Below the pieces are notes generated by a model that saw only the letters and a list, made by a program, of their open reading frames with translations, did not search any database and had not been told where the DNA came from. A stretch of 64,000 bases of DNA, taken from Thermoanaerobaculales bacterium (GTDB lineage Bacteria; Acidobacteriota; Thermoanaerobaculia; Thermoanaerobaculales; Sulfomarinibacteraceae). A program made the translations under genes and the position numbers. The stretch spans positions 400,741 to 464,740 of the forward strand of contig DAOPQC010000004.1 of the NCBI GenBank assembly GCA_035358815.1. The letters run 5' to 3'. Within the stretch, counting starts at the first letter, position 1, and each line of letters opens with the position of its first letter. Positions 34,279 through 42,204 of this stretch are shown piece by piece.

Positions 34279-35232
34279 TCAGGACGGACTGCGGAAAGCC
34301 TGAAGTCCAGCCCGCGTCTTCCGCAGGCGGTCGAGATCCACAGCGGGCTTTAGGATCCCCTCGTCGGTAGGCTGAGCATTGGTGCTTCGCTTGTCGACTT
34401 CCAGATAGCAGGCTTGTGCGATCGCCTGGCAAGAACCCACAGCAGTACCGAGATCTCTCCCCTCCTTCATCCACGTTTCGTAGAGTTTGATGCATGACGA
34501 CGGTGATTCCATGGCCCAAAGCGTCAGGAGCACGATGTCCTGGGCAGCTCGGAGGCTCATTGTGTCTGCGGTCACGGTCTGGAGAGTTCTCGGGTCGAGA
34601 TCCGACGCGAAAACTGAAGGGAACCAACCATAGCGACTACTCTCGCGGACAATGCGAATGACCTCTTGGTCGGTGACTGGGCCTTCCACGAATCGAATCT
34701 TCACCGGCGAGGATGAAAGACCGCTCGGCTCACGCAAGTAATCGAAGACTGAACATGTAAGCGTCCACTCACCGGGGAGTCGCAATGCTTCCTCCCACAG
34801 AGCGATGCCGTGATGATCAACAATGTGGAGCTGGCGTAGGTCAAACGTCCGCTCAATTCGACCGCCGACATCAAGGTGGTGCATCCGCGGGCTCGGGAAT
34901 GCTGGGTCGCGTCTCCCGGTGCCCCCGAACTTGAACCATGTGTCGCGTTCGCTGCTCAACAGGCACGAGAAGCCTAGCAGGTTTTCAAGTCGCTGAAACG
35001 GATTCAACTCCGGGAAGAGCTCGGGAGCTTGTTCTGTGCTGCGCACGTACTCGGCCTTCACGAGAATCGGGCCCCCAATGACGTGCTCCTGAGCTGTCGA
35101 CAGCTTCAACGTTCCGGTGCTGTCTGCTTGCGGGATCTTGACCTCGTCGGGCAGACACGTCGCCGTCCACAGCACACCCAGAAACACAAAGACTGCTGTC
35201 GCAGGAGATCCAGATCTAGCTCTCGGACACAT
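34279..35232 (-). CDS. Secreted or lipid-anchored protein of unknown function, low-GC outlier
   Basis: 317 residues from ATG 35232, with GGGAGGG seven bases upstream. The N terminus is a signal (SPATAVFVFLGVLWTATC); the Cys at the end could be a lipobox, though a weak one. Residues 35-200 look like an all-beta domain (DVGGRIERTFDLRQLHIVDHHG, EWTLTCSVFDYL), and the C-terminal third is helical (QDIVLLTLWAMESPSSCIKLYETWM). I do not recognise a family. Its base composition and codon use (many AGT, TGT, AAT, ACT codons) differ from neighbours, which suggests recent transfer. Confidence 0.7.
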   Translation of the reverse strand: MCPRARSGSPATAVFVFLGVLWTATCLPDEVKIPQADSTGTLKLSTAQEHVIGGPILVKAEYVRSTEQAPELFPELNPFQRLENLLGFSCLLSSERDTWFKFGGTGRRDPAFPSPRMHHLDVGGRIERTFDLRQLHIVDHHGIALWEEALRLPGEWTLTCSVFDYLREPSGLSSSPVKIRFVEGPVTDQEVIRIVRESSRYGWFPSVFASDLDPRTLQTVTADTMSLRAAQDIVLLTLWAMESPSSCIKLYETWMKEGRDLGTAVGSCQAIAQACYLEVDKRSTNAQPTDEGILKPAVDLDRLRKTRAGLQAFRSPS

Positions 35233-35350
35233 GGTCGAGCCCTCCCAGGCCGTCCGAAAGTCGAAGTGCGAGGGCAGTGGTTTTCTGACTCCCTTGAGCT
35301 TAACACCAATCCTCGATGAGACGAGCGCTCGCCATCCTTGCTCGCTTCCG

Positions 35351-35390
35351 CTCGTCACGGTGCAGTCCGCAGGACGAAGCCGGATGCCCG
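35351..35390 (+). repeat. Dispersed repeat family, copy 2
   Basis: A short copy: GTCACGG near the left end and GGACGAAGCCGGATGCCCG at the right end. The last 19 bases match copy 1 (29842-29860) exactly. Confidence 0.6.
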
Positions 35391-35521
35391 AGGGAGAACC
35401 GGCACCCACGCTCCTTCAGGCGGTCCCTCGACTCGGCCGCTGCGCGGACTTGCTTCCAATGACATAGACCTGTCATCCCCCGTCTTGTCGGCCCCCGGGG
35501 CCCTGGGCGTGCTCGGGATCT

Positions 35522-35551
35522 GACGGAGACGGAGACGGAGACGGAGACGGA
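35522..35551 (+). repeat. Five tandem GACGGA hexamers
   Basis: Perfect tandem repeat of GACGGA followed by a GA-rich tail, 20 bases downstream of the ParA gene's stop. A slippage-prone microsatellite; it is not a CRISPR. Confidence 0.85.
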
Positions 35552-35570
35552 GAGAGAGTCGGCAGCTCAG

Positions 35571-36320
35571 CTACTGACTGACGCGCAGCCGCGCCGCGAT
35601 CTCCTGCCAGAGGGCGGCGAAGGCCTTGGCCACTGGCTGGGAAGGGAGGGTGGCGGCGACCGGGACCCGGGTCAGGCCCATCCGCTCGACCACGCTCGCG
35701 GATGGGATCACGGTGCGCAGGAATCCCGGGTCGGCGAGGCAGCGCTCGCACAGCTCGAGGTGCATCGCCTTGCGGCGGTCGACCATCGACAGGAAGGGAT
35801 AGAGCTCGGTGCGGCCGCGGCCGTGCTCGGCAACGAAGCCGCGGATCTGCTCGAGGGTGCGGATCGACAGCGTGCTCGGGATGACCGGCACCAGCACCGC
35901 GTCGGCGGCGCGGACCACCGCCTCCGACACCAGCGACACGCTCGGCGGGCAGTCCATGATCACCAGGTCGTAGCGCGTCGCGAGGGGCTCGAGCCTTCGC
36001 GCCAACTGCTTGCGCGGCTTCTTGGTGGCGTCGAGCTCGAGGTCGAGCCGGCGGAACGAGAAGTCAGCCGGCAGCAGCGACAGGTTGTCGAACTCGGTCG
36101 GCCGCGCGTGCCAGCCGAGGTCGGTGGCGTCGTCGAGGAGCATCCTCGACCCTCCCTCGAGCCGCGCCGGGACCCGGAGGTAGAAGCTCGCCGCGCCCTG
36201 CGGGTCGAGGTCCCAGAGCAGGGTTCTCGTGCCGAGGAGCGACGCGGCATGGGCGAGGTTGACGGCGGCCGCCGTCTTGCCCACGCCCCCCTTGATGCTC
36301 CAGATCGCTACCGTCCGCAT
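35571..36320 (-). CDS. ParA/MinD-family ATPase encoded directly behind the CHAD gene
   Basis: 249 residues from ATG 36320; GGGGAG lies eight bases upstream. The deviant Walker A motif with the signature lysine is at the N terminus (IWSIKGGVGKTAAAVNLAHAA), switch I/Walker A' is LWDLDPQGAASFYL and Walker B is YDLVIMDCPPS. The C-terminal part (IPSTLSIRTLEQI, SVVERMGLTRVPVAA) fits ParA orphans. These ATPases dimerise on ATP and ride on nucleoid DNA, moving or spacing cargo. There is no parB gene or visible parS site, so a chromosome role is unlikely. The gene lies four bases behind the CHAD gene, so CHAD protein or what it binds may be the cargo. Confidence 0.92.
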   Translation of the reverse strand: MRTVAIWSIKGGVGKTAAAVNLAHAASLLGTRTLLWDLDPQGAASFYLRVPARLEGGSRMLLDDATDLGWHARPTEFDNLSLLPADFSFRRLDLELDATKKPRKQLARRLEPLATRYDLVIMDCPPSVSLVSEAVVRAADAVLVPVIPSTLSIRTLEQIRGFVAEHGRGRTELYPFLSMVDRRKAMHLELCERCLADPGFLRTVIPSASVVERMGLTRVPVAATLPSQPVAKAFAALWQEIAARLRVSQ

Positions 36321-36324
36321 CGGA

Positions 36325-37863
36325 TCACTCCCCGCTCCCGAACAGCGAGCCGTACCGCGATCGGCTGTCAGTCCCGGCAAAGGCCGAAAAAGCGGCGGCC
36401 AGCTCGCTGCGAAGACCGTCCTGGCGCTGCTGCAGGGCCCCGGAGAGCCGACCCATGGCGAGCAGGGTCTCGACCCGGCCTGCGAGCGCGGGCCGGTGCG
36501 CGAGCTCGAGCAGCCGCCGCTGCTGCACCCTGACGTCGTTGATGCCGCCGAGGATGTCCTGCAGCACCTTGAGCTCCTCGACCAGCGGCTCGACCTCGGC
36601 CTCCTCGTACAGGCTGCGGAACAGCTCGAGCAGGTAGCGGAGCTTCTTGCCGTGGATCCTGAGGCGATGCAGCGCCTCGAGCGGGGCATCCTCGCCGAGC
36701 TCCATCCCGTGGCGGCGCATGCGCCGAAACGCCTTGGATATTCTCTGCGATGCCAGCTCGCTGACCGGCCGGGCGGCGTTCGGGGGCGGCTCGCCCCCGG
36801 CCGTGGGGTTGTCGAGGAACGACTGCCAGGAGTCGAGCAGCCGCCGGAAGCGAGTCGAGCGAAGGCCGGCGCGGACCTCCCGGAAGGCATCGCGCCGCTC
36901 CTTCTCGATGACCCGCTGGAGCGGCGCGAGGGACCCGGCGCTGTCGCCGATCAGGCCGCGGAAGGAGTCCATTTCGAGGAGGTGGACGTCGAGGTCCCGG
37001 CACGGGTTGGTCAGCGACCCGAGCCACCGAAACTCCAGCAGGAAATGGTCGACGGCCTCGGCCGGGAGCACGCCCTTGACCTGAGCCAGCGCCGCCCTGG
37101 TGCGCCGTGTCGCGACGCGAAGATCATGGAGGAACTCGGTGTCGAGGTCGGCGATCACGCCGTCGACGTTCGCCAGGATCGTGCCGAGCAGGGTGCGCAG
37201 GATCGAGCGCAGCGCCGAGTCGGCGCTCTGGCCCGGGTCGAGCTGCAGGCGCAGCTTCGAGCTGTAGTCGCCGATCCGGCGCCCGCGGGCGGCCACCGCG
37301 AGCTCCATCAGATCGAGAGCCTCGACGTCGCAGCCGGTGAGGGCCCCGAGCCGGCAGATCACGTCCTCGAAGGTCGCCTCGAACCCGGGGATCGCGAGCA
37401 CCTCGACCCGGGACACCACCTCGCCGACGGGTCGGCCGGCGCCATCGAGGACGGACGCGGTCTCCAGGTTGAGGAGCGCTGCCGTCTCACCGGCGGAGCT
37501 GCGCAGTCGTCCGGTTCGGCGGTGCACCGAGCACTCGCCGACGGGGAGGAGGGCGCGCATTTCGATCAGGCTTTCGATCCGCGACCGGAGAACCGACTCC
37601 GGGATGTCCCGGGCAAAGCGCACAGCGCCCGCCACCGGCAGCAGGTGCGGCGGCTCGCCACTGCCGCCGACCCAGCGAAGTGCCCGCTCCCCGTCAGCGG
37701 TCTCGTCGGTCAGCCGTCCGCCCGACGAGGCCAGCCGCCAGTCGAAGGTGTCGAGAAAAACAACGCGGACCGTCCGGGGACGATCCGCATCGAATCCAGC
37801 GCCGAGAGCACCGCGGAGGGAGTGAACATCCCACTCTTTCGGAAGCCGGAGGGTTGCCTGCAT
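36325..37863 (-). CDS. CHAD-domain protein with CYTH-like N-terminal region
   Basis: 512 residues from ATG 37863. Residues 1-210 resemble a CYTH/triphosphate-tunnel half-fold (VRVVFLDTFDWRLASSGGRL, LLNLETASVLDGAG, PVGEVVSRVEVLAIPGFE). Residues from about 220 are a CHAD domain: two four-helix units rich in conserved His, Arg and Lys (EFLHDLRVATRRTRAALAQVKG, CRDLDVHLLEM, LEALHRLRIHGKKLRYLLELF). CHAD domains bind polyphosphate through this basic surface and in other bacteria have been found on polyphosphate granules. The gene is followed four bases later by the ParA-like ATPase and flanked upstream by a histone-like gene and ppk1. Confidence 0.92.
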   Translation of the reverse strand: MQATLRLPKEWDVHSLRGALGAGFDADRPRTVRVVFLDTFDWRLASSGGRLTDETADGERALRWVGGSGEPPHLLPVAGAVRFARDIPESVLRSRIESLIEMRALLPVGECSVHRRTGRLRSSAGETAALLNLETASVLDGAGRPVGEVVSRVEVLAIPGFEATFEDVICRLGALTGCDVEALDLMELAVAARGRRIGDYSSKLRLQLDPGQSADSALRSILRTLLGTILANVDGVIADLDTEFLHDLRVATRRTRAALAQVKGVLPAEAVDHFLLEFRWLGSLTNPCRDLDVHLLEMDSFRGLIGDSAGSLAPLQRVIEKERRDAFREVRAGLRSTRFRRLLDSWQSFLDNPTAGGEPPPNAARPVSELASQRISKAFRRMRRHGMELGEDAPLEALHRLRIHGKKLRYLLELFRSLYEEAEVEPLVEELKVLQDILGGINDVRVQQRRLLELAHRPALAGRVETLLAMGRLSGALQQRQDGLRSELAAAFSAFAGTDSRSRYGSLFGSGE

Positions 37864-37891
37864 GACTCACTCCCGAACGCGCCGTCCGAGA

Positions 37892-37897
37892 AGTGTA
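37892..37897 (-). promoter_or_regulatory. -10 element TACACT upstream of the CHAD-ParA operon
   Basis: TACACT on the minus strand, 28 bases before ATG 37863. It would drive the CHAD-ParA pair separately from the histone-like gene upstream. Confidence 0.45.
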
Positions 37898-37959
37898 CGT
37901 CATGCCGTGGCGACCGTGCCCGCCCCCGAGCTTCGCGGCCGTCGCGGCTGGAACGCCGC

Positions 37960-38286
37960 TTACTTCTTGGCGACCTTCTTCTTGGCGACCTTCTTCTTGG
38001 CGACCGGCTTCTTGGCGATCTTCTTCTTGGCAGCCGGCTTCTTGGCAGCCACCTTCTTCTTGGGCTTGGCGGCGGCCTTCTTGACGGCGGCCTTCTTGAC
38101 GGCCATGCATGCCGCCTTCTTCACGACCTTCTTCTTGGCGACCGGCTTCTTGGCAGCCACCTTCTTCTTGGCGACAGCCTTCTTCTTGGCAGCCGGCTTC
38201 TTGGCGGCTGTCTTCTTGACGACCTTTTTCTTGGCGGTCGTCTTCGCCTTGCGCGGAGCCTTGGTGGTCTTCTTTGCTTGAGCCAT
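37960..38286 (-). CDS. Histone H1-like Lys/Ala-rich DNA-binding protein
   Basis: 108 residues, nearly all K, A, P and V, in repeats such as AAKKPVAKKKVVKK and AAKKPAAKKKIAKK. It resembles the tail of eukaryotic H1, chlamydial Hc1/Hc2 and the Pseudomonas protein AlgP. It has no folded domain, and is expected to bind DNA or other polyanions such as polyphosphate. There is one Cys (KKAACMAVKK). Repeat units of 12-15 bases make the gene prone to length change. It is read divergently from ppk1, with 144 bases between. Confidence 0.9.
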   Translation of the reverse strand: MAQAKKTTKAPRKAKTTAKKKVVKKTAAKKPAAKKKAVAKKKVAAKKPVAKKKVVKKAACMAVKKAAVKKAAAKPKKKVAAKKPAAKKKIAKKPVAKKKVAKKKVAKK

Positions 38287-38406
38287 GTCTCGTCTCCGGT
38301 TCCTCTCGTGATGTTGTCAAGAGCACGAGGCTGCTTGCAGTTCGATAGTAGCACACAAGTCGCTCGATTGACGCAAGCACCTCACCAGTGTTGGACACAG
38401 GTGACG

Positions 38407-38412
38407 TAGAAT
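38407..38412 (+). promoter_or_regulatory. -10 element TAGAAT upstream of ppk1
   Basis: TAGAAT with GACG in front, 18 bases before ATG 38431; the GGAGGAG ribosome site lies between. The hexamer equals that before the Ppx/GppA gene. A Pho box is not evident. Confidence 0.5.
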
Positions 38413-38430
38413 CGGAGCTTCGGAGGAGAC

Positions 38431-40533
38431 ATGACCGTCGCACCGAAAGATCAGTCTCCGATCACGCCCGAGTCGTCCCAGGCGTTCATCAACCGTGAGC
38501 TGAGCTGGCTGCAGTTCGCGCGCCGCGTGCTCCAGCTCGCGCAGGACGGCGACCTCCCCCTCCTCGAGCGCGTGAAGTTTGCCGGCATTCTCGGGATGCT
38601 CCACGACGAGTTCTACATGAAGAGGATGAGCGGGCTGAAGCGGCAGATCCGCAGCGGCGTGGAGAAGCTGTCGTTGGATGGCCGCACACCGCGCGAGGAG
38701 CTCGAGGCCTGCCGCGCGGAGATCCGCGCCCAGACGGAGGAGCTGGCCAGCGTCGTCGAGGACGAGATCCGCCCCGCGCTCGCGAAGGAGGGCATCGAAA
38801 TCCGCGACCACGCCGACCTCGGAGCGAAGAACAAGAAGGAGCTCGCGCGGTTCATCGAGCGCTCGGTGCTGCCGATCCTGACCCCGCTGGCGGTGGACGC
38901 CGAGCACCCGTTCCCCTTCATCAGCAACCTCGGCCTCAACCTCGCCATCACCATCCGAGAGGGGAAGCGTGAGCGGTTCGTCCGCATCAAGGTGCCGTCG
39001 AACCGAGCCCGCTGGGTCCCGCTGGCCGGCGGGGATGGCTTCGTTCCCCTCGAGCAGGTGATCGCCGCCAATCTGCACACGCTGTTTCCCAACGGGGTCA
39101 TCGAGGCGTACGGGTTCTGCGTGACTCGTGGCGCGGAGGGAGACACAGAACGCCCGGGCGAGGTTGACGACTTCGACCCTCTGCTCGCCCCGGGGAGCAT
39201 CATCAGCCAGGTCAGCAACGAGCTCAAGGCGAGGCGGTTTGCGGGCACGGTCCGGCTGGAGGTCGACTCGCGGATGCCGAAGAAGACGCGGACGTGGCTC
39301 GCCGCCCAGCTCGACGTGGACGACGGCGACGTCTACGCCTCGAGTCAACCACTCCGGCTGGCGGACCTCCTGCGCTTCGAGGTCGAGGGGAGAGACGAGC
39401 TCCGCTACCCGCGCCACCGCCCGATCACGCACCCGCGGCTGAAGAAGATCCCGGACGAGGCGGGCGCCCTCTTCGACGAGATCCGGCGGGGTGACATCCT
39501 GCTCCACCACCCGTACCACAGCTTCGACACCTCGGTGCTCCGTTTCCTGGAGGAGTCCGCGGCGGACCCGCGAGTGCTCGCGATCAAGCTCACGATCTAC
39601 CGGACGTCCAGCGACTCGCCGATCGTCCGCGCGCTCGCCGAGGCGGCGCGCCGCGGCAAGCAGGTGGCCGTGCTCGTGGAGATTACCGCCCGTTTCGACG
39701 AGGCGCCGAACATCGCGTGGGGCCGCCTCCTCGAGCAGGAGGGCGTCCATGTCGCGTACGGCGTCGAGAAGCTCAAGACCCACGTCAAGCTGGCGTTGGT
39801 CGTGCGCGAGGAGGATGACGGCATCCGCCGCTACGTCCACGTCGGCACCGGCAACTACCACACCGGCACCGCGCGCATCTACGAGGACCTCGGCATGCTG
39901 ACGTGCGACCAGGAGCTGGGCGCGGATGTGGCGGCGGTGTTCAACGAGCTTACCGGCGCCGCGAAGCCGGCCCAGTACACCAAGGTGGTGGTCGCGCCGG
40001 CGCAGATGCGCGAGCGGTTTCGCAAGCTCATCCGGCGCGAGGCGGAGCATGCCGCCGCCGGCAAGCCGTCCGGCATCACGGCCAAGATGAACCAGCTGCA
40101 GGACCCGGACCTGATTCGCGAGCTCTACCGTGCGAGCCAAGCCGGCGTCCCGATCAGCCTCAACGTCCGCGGGCTCTGCTGCCTGCGCGCCGGCGTCCCC
40201 GGCCTGTCGGAGAGGGTCCGGGTGTACAGCGTGCTCGGGCGATTCCTGGAGCACGGCAGGATCTACCGTTTCGGCAATGCCGGCAACCCCGAGTACTTCA
40301 TCGGCTCCGCGGACTGGATGAAGCGCAACCTCGATCGCCGCGTGGAGACGCTCGCCCCGGTCGAGGACCCGGCGCTCAAGGCGGAGCTCGATGCCATCCT
40401 CCAAGTGTACGAGGAGGACAACCACTCGGCGTGGGACCTCCGGCCGGACGGCGGCTACGTCCGCCGGCGCCCCGCGGACGGCGAGGCGGCGCACCCCTCG
40501 CAGCAGGTCTTTGCCGGCCGTTTCGCCGGCTGA
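38431..40533 (+). CDS. ppk1: Polyphosphate kinase 1
   Basis: 700 residues from ATG 38431 with GGAGGAGAC directly upstream. The four Ppk1 domains are present in order: N (FINRELSWLQFARRVL), H (about 120-320), C1 (about 330-510, IRRGDILLHHPYHSFDT, IKLTIYRTSSDSPIVRAL) and C2. The autophosphorylated histidine is in YVHVGTGNYHTGTARIYEDLG. The enzyme reversibly transfers the gamma phosphate of ATP to a growing polyphosphate chain and seeds granules on the nucleoid or membrane. The Lys-rich, CHAD and ParA genes beside it are potential granule-associated factors. A hairpin follows the stop. Confidence 0.96.
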   Translation: MTVAPKDQSPITPESSQAFINRELSWLQFARRVLQLAQDGDLPLLERVKFAGILGMLHDEFYMKRMSGLKRQIRSGVEKLSLDGRTPREELEACRAEIRAQTEELASVVEDEIRPALAKEGIEIRDHADLGAKNKKELARFIERSVLPILTPLAVDAEHPFPFISNLGLNLAITIREGKRERFVRIKVPSNRARWVPLAGGDGFVPLEQVIAANLHTLFPNGVIEAYGFCVTRGAEGDTERPGEVDDFDPLLAPGSIISQVSNELKARRFAGTVRLEVDSRMPKKTRTWLAAQLDVDDGDVYASSQPLRLADLLRFEVEGRDELRYPRHRPITHPRLKKIPDEAGALFDEIRRGDILLHHPYHSFDTSVLRFLEESAADPRVLAIKLTIYRTSSDSPIVRALAEAARRGKQVAVLVEITARFDEAPNIAWGRLLEQEGVHVAYGVEKLKTHVKLALVVREEDDGIRRYVHVGTGNYHTGTARIYEDLGMLTCDQELGADVAAVFNELTGAAKPAQYTKVVVAPAQMRERFRKLIRREAEHAAAGKPSGITAKMNQLQDPDLIRELYRASQAGVPISLNVRGLCCLRAGVPGLSERVRVYSVLGRFLEHGRIYRFGNAGNPEYFIGSADWMKRNLDRRVETLAPVEDPALKAELDAILQVYEEDNHSAWDLRPDGGYVRRRPADGEAAHPSQQVFAGRFAG

Positions 40534-40578
40534 GCGGTCGACCGCCTCGGGACCGGTCGCGGTGCCGCGACACCGGCC

Positions 40579-40600
40579 GAGCCCGGCGTGTTGCGGGCTC
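40579..40600 (+). terminator. Hairpin after ppk1, possible terminator
   Basis: GAGCCCG (40579-40585) pairs with CGGGCTC (40594-40600) around an eight-base loop, 46 bases past the ppk1 stop. No T-run follows, so it may need Rho or act only as mRNA 3' protection. Confidence 0.35.
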
Positions 40601-40712
40601 CGCGCCCGGCCCCGCGACGGCGCGCCCCGGGTGGCGGTCGGCGCTTGCCGGGATGTCGCCGGCGTGGTGTCATGGCCGCAGTGCGCCCTCGAGCGGCGGA
40701 CCGGGAGACTCC

Positions 40713-41633
40713 ATGGCAGATCACATGATCCGGGCGATGGCGTGGGAAGGACGGGTGAGGGTGGCGGCGTGCGACAGCACGGGCACCGTGGAGGAGCTGC
40801 GGCGGATCCACGATCCGTCGCCGGTCACCACGGCCGCCGTCGGCCGGGTCGCGACCGGCGCCCTGCTGATGGCCTCGATGCTGGAGAAGGTGACCGGCCG
40901 AGAGCCGATGGTGACGATCGAGATCGACGGGGGAGGCCCGGCGGGGAAGCTGCTGGCAACCGCCTCTCCGAAGGGCTGGGTGCGCGCGATGGTCGCCAAC
41001 CCGCTCGCCACCGCCGAGTCGAAGGTCAACGGCAAGCTGAACGTCGCAGAGGTCGTCGGCACCTCGGGCGAGCTCGTGGTAACGAGAGACCCGGGGATTG
41101 GGGAGCCGTACCGCGGGGTCGTGCCCCTGGTGGCCGGAGAGATCGCGCAGGACCTCGCGCGCTACCTGCTGGACTCGGAGCAGACCCCGTCTGCGGTCCT
41201 GCTCGGGGTGCACGTCGTCCCGGCCGGCAGGGTCGGCCACGCCGGCGGCCTGATGGTCCAGCTGCTGCCGGGGGTCAGCGACGAGCAGGCCGACGAGCTG
41301 TCGGCGCGCGTACGGGAGCTCGGCGCGGTGACCTCGCAGATGGCGGCGGGCGCGGGTCCGATGGCGTGGGTCGAGAGCCTGTTTGCCGGAGACCTGACCA
41401 TCCTCGGTGAGAGCCCGGTCCGGTTCCACTGTGGCTGCTCGGTGAGCCGCGTCGAGACCGCACTGATGCTGCTCGGGGCCGGCGAGGTCCGGTCGATGAT
41501 CGAGGCCACCCCTGACGGCCCGACGGTGCTCAGCTGCGGGTTCTGCAGGAAGGAGTACGCGGTGTCCGCCGCCACGCTCCGGCGAGTCCTGCGCAGCGTG
41601 GAGGCCGGGGAGGCGGGCGACAGGCCGAGCTGA
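40713..41633 (+). CDS. hslO: Hsp33 redox-regulated chaperone
   Basis: 306 residues from ATG 40713, with GGGAG five bases in front. The N-terminal domain has MIRAMAWEGRVRVAACDSTGTVEELRRIH, GRVATGALLMASML and the glycine-rich substrate region. The zinc-binding redox switch is at the C terminus as CGC (FHCGCSVSRVE) and CGFC (LSCGFCRKEY), four cysteines in the expected spacing. Oxidation releases zinc and exposes the substrate-binding surface, protecting proteins during oxidative and heat stress. A superoxide dismutase gene lies nearby on the opposite strand, but the two are not co-transcribed. Confidence 0.94.
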   Translation: MADHMIRAMAWEGRVRVAACDSTGTVEELRRIHDPSPVTTAAVGRVATGALLMASMLEKVTGREPMVTIEIDGGGPAGKLLATASPKGWVRAMVANPLATAESKVNGKLNVAEVVGTSGELVVTRDPGIGEPYRGVVPLVAGEIAQDLARYLLDSEQTPSAVLLGVHVVPAGRVGHAGGLMVQLLPGVSDEQADELSARVRELGAVTSQMAAGAGPMAWVESLFAGDLTILGESPVRFHCGCSVSRVETALMLLGAGEVRSMIEATPDGPTVLSCGFCRKEYAVSAATLRRVLRSVEAGEAGDRPS

Positions 41634-41691
41634 CGGGTCGGCACCGCACGGCGGCGGGCGCGCCTCCCGCCGTGCGTGGAGGAGGGCTTCG

Positions 41692-42174
41692 ATGTGGAGA
41701 ACGCGACGTTGCGAAGCTGAACGCCTCGCCGGCCCGGGGGGCGGCGGCCGCGCCTCCGGCGCCGCGACCGGCAGCCGGGCGCTGGCGGTCCTGGCGGTGA
41801 TTGCCGCCCTGGTCGCGGCGGCGGCGTGCTCCTCGGTCGTGTCCGAGGGCGACGACCCGTGGACTGCGTCCTATGTCGGCGACCCGGACCGGGTATGGGA
41901 CGCCATCCACCGTGCCCTCGACGCGCTCGGCTACTCGGTCGAGGCGGAGGACCGCGGCGACGGGACGATTCGCGCCGCGCAGGACGCGGAGCGGCCGTTC
42001 GAGGCCGTCGTCCTCCACATCGTGCAGGTGCAGAGGGCGGAGTCGGTGCGCGTCGAGGTGCGTCCCGCGGGAGGCGCCACCGCCCCACCCTACGGCAGCC
42101 GGGTGCGTGACGATGCGGTGCGCGAGTTCATCGGCGAGCTCGACAGGCAGATGGGCCGGCGGTTCGTGCGCTGA
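41692..42174 (+). CDS. Putative small lipoprotein, unknown function
   Basis: 160 residues from ATG 41692 with GGAGGAGGG upstream. A long n-region (about 28 residues) leads to a hydrophobic stretch and a lipobox (LVAAAACSS), so the mature protein is predicted to be lipid-anchored. The rest (VWDAIHRALDALGYSVEAEDRGDGTIRA, VVLHIVQVQRAESVRVEVRP) has the beta-alpha pattern of DUF3576/DUF3568-like small lipoproteins that begin with a WDA(I/V).RAL helix. No assignment is made. Confidence 0.75.
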   Translation: MWRTRRCEAERLAGPGGGGRASGAATGSRALAVLAVIAALVAAAACSSVVSEGDDPWTASYVGDPDRVWDAIHRALDALGYSVEAEDRGDGTIRAAQDAERPFEAVVLHIVQVQRAESVRVEVRPAGGATAPPYGSRVRDDAVREFIGELDRQMGRRFVR

Positions 42175-42204
42175 CGATCCGGCCGCGGCTTCAGCCGCCC
42201 GCGC

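Larger units (their letters stand above)
35233..35570. other. Gene-free stretch between the orphan gene and the ParA gene
   Basis: 338 bases, AT-richer at its left end. It contains the leader of the orphan gene, copy 2 of the GTCACGG/GAAGCCGGAT family (35351-35390) and five tandem GACGGA hexamers (35522-35551). I see no supported coding frame or RNA gene. Confidence 0.6.

Noticed and set aside
35522..35551. Tandem repeats as a CRISPR array
   Set aside because: The unit is six bases with no spacers and no cas genes nearby.
35571..36320. ParA as a chromosome or plasmid partition gene
   Set aside because: No parB-like gene, no parS-like palindromes and no replication genes around it; the operon partner is a CHAD protein.
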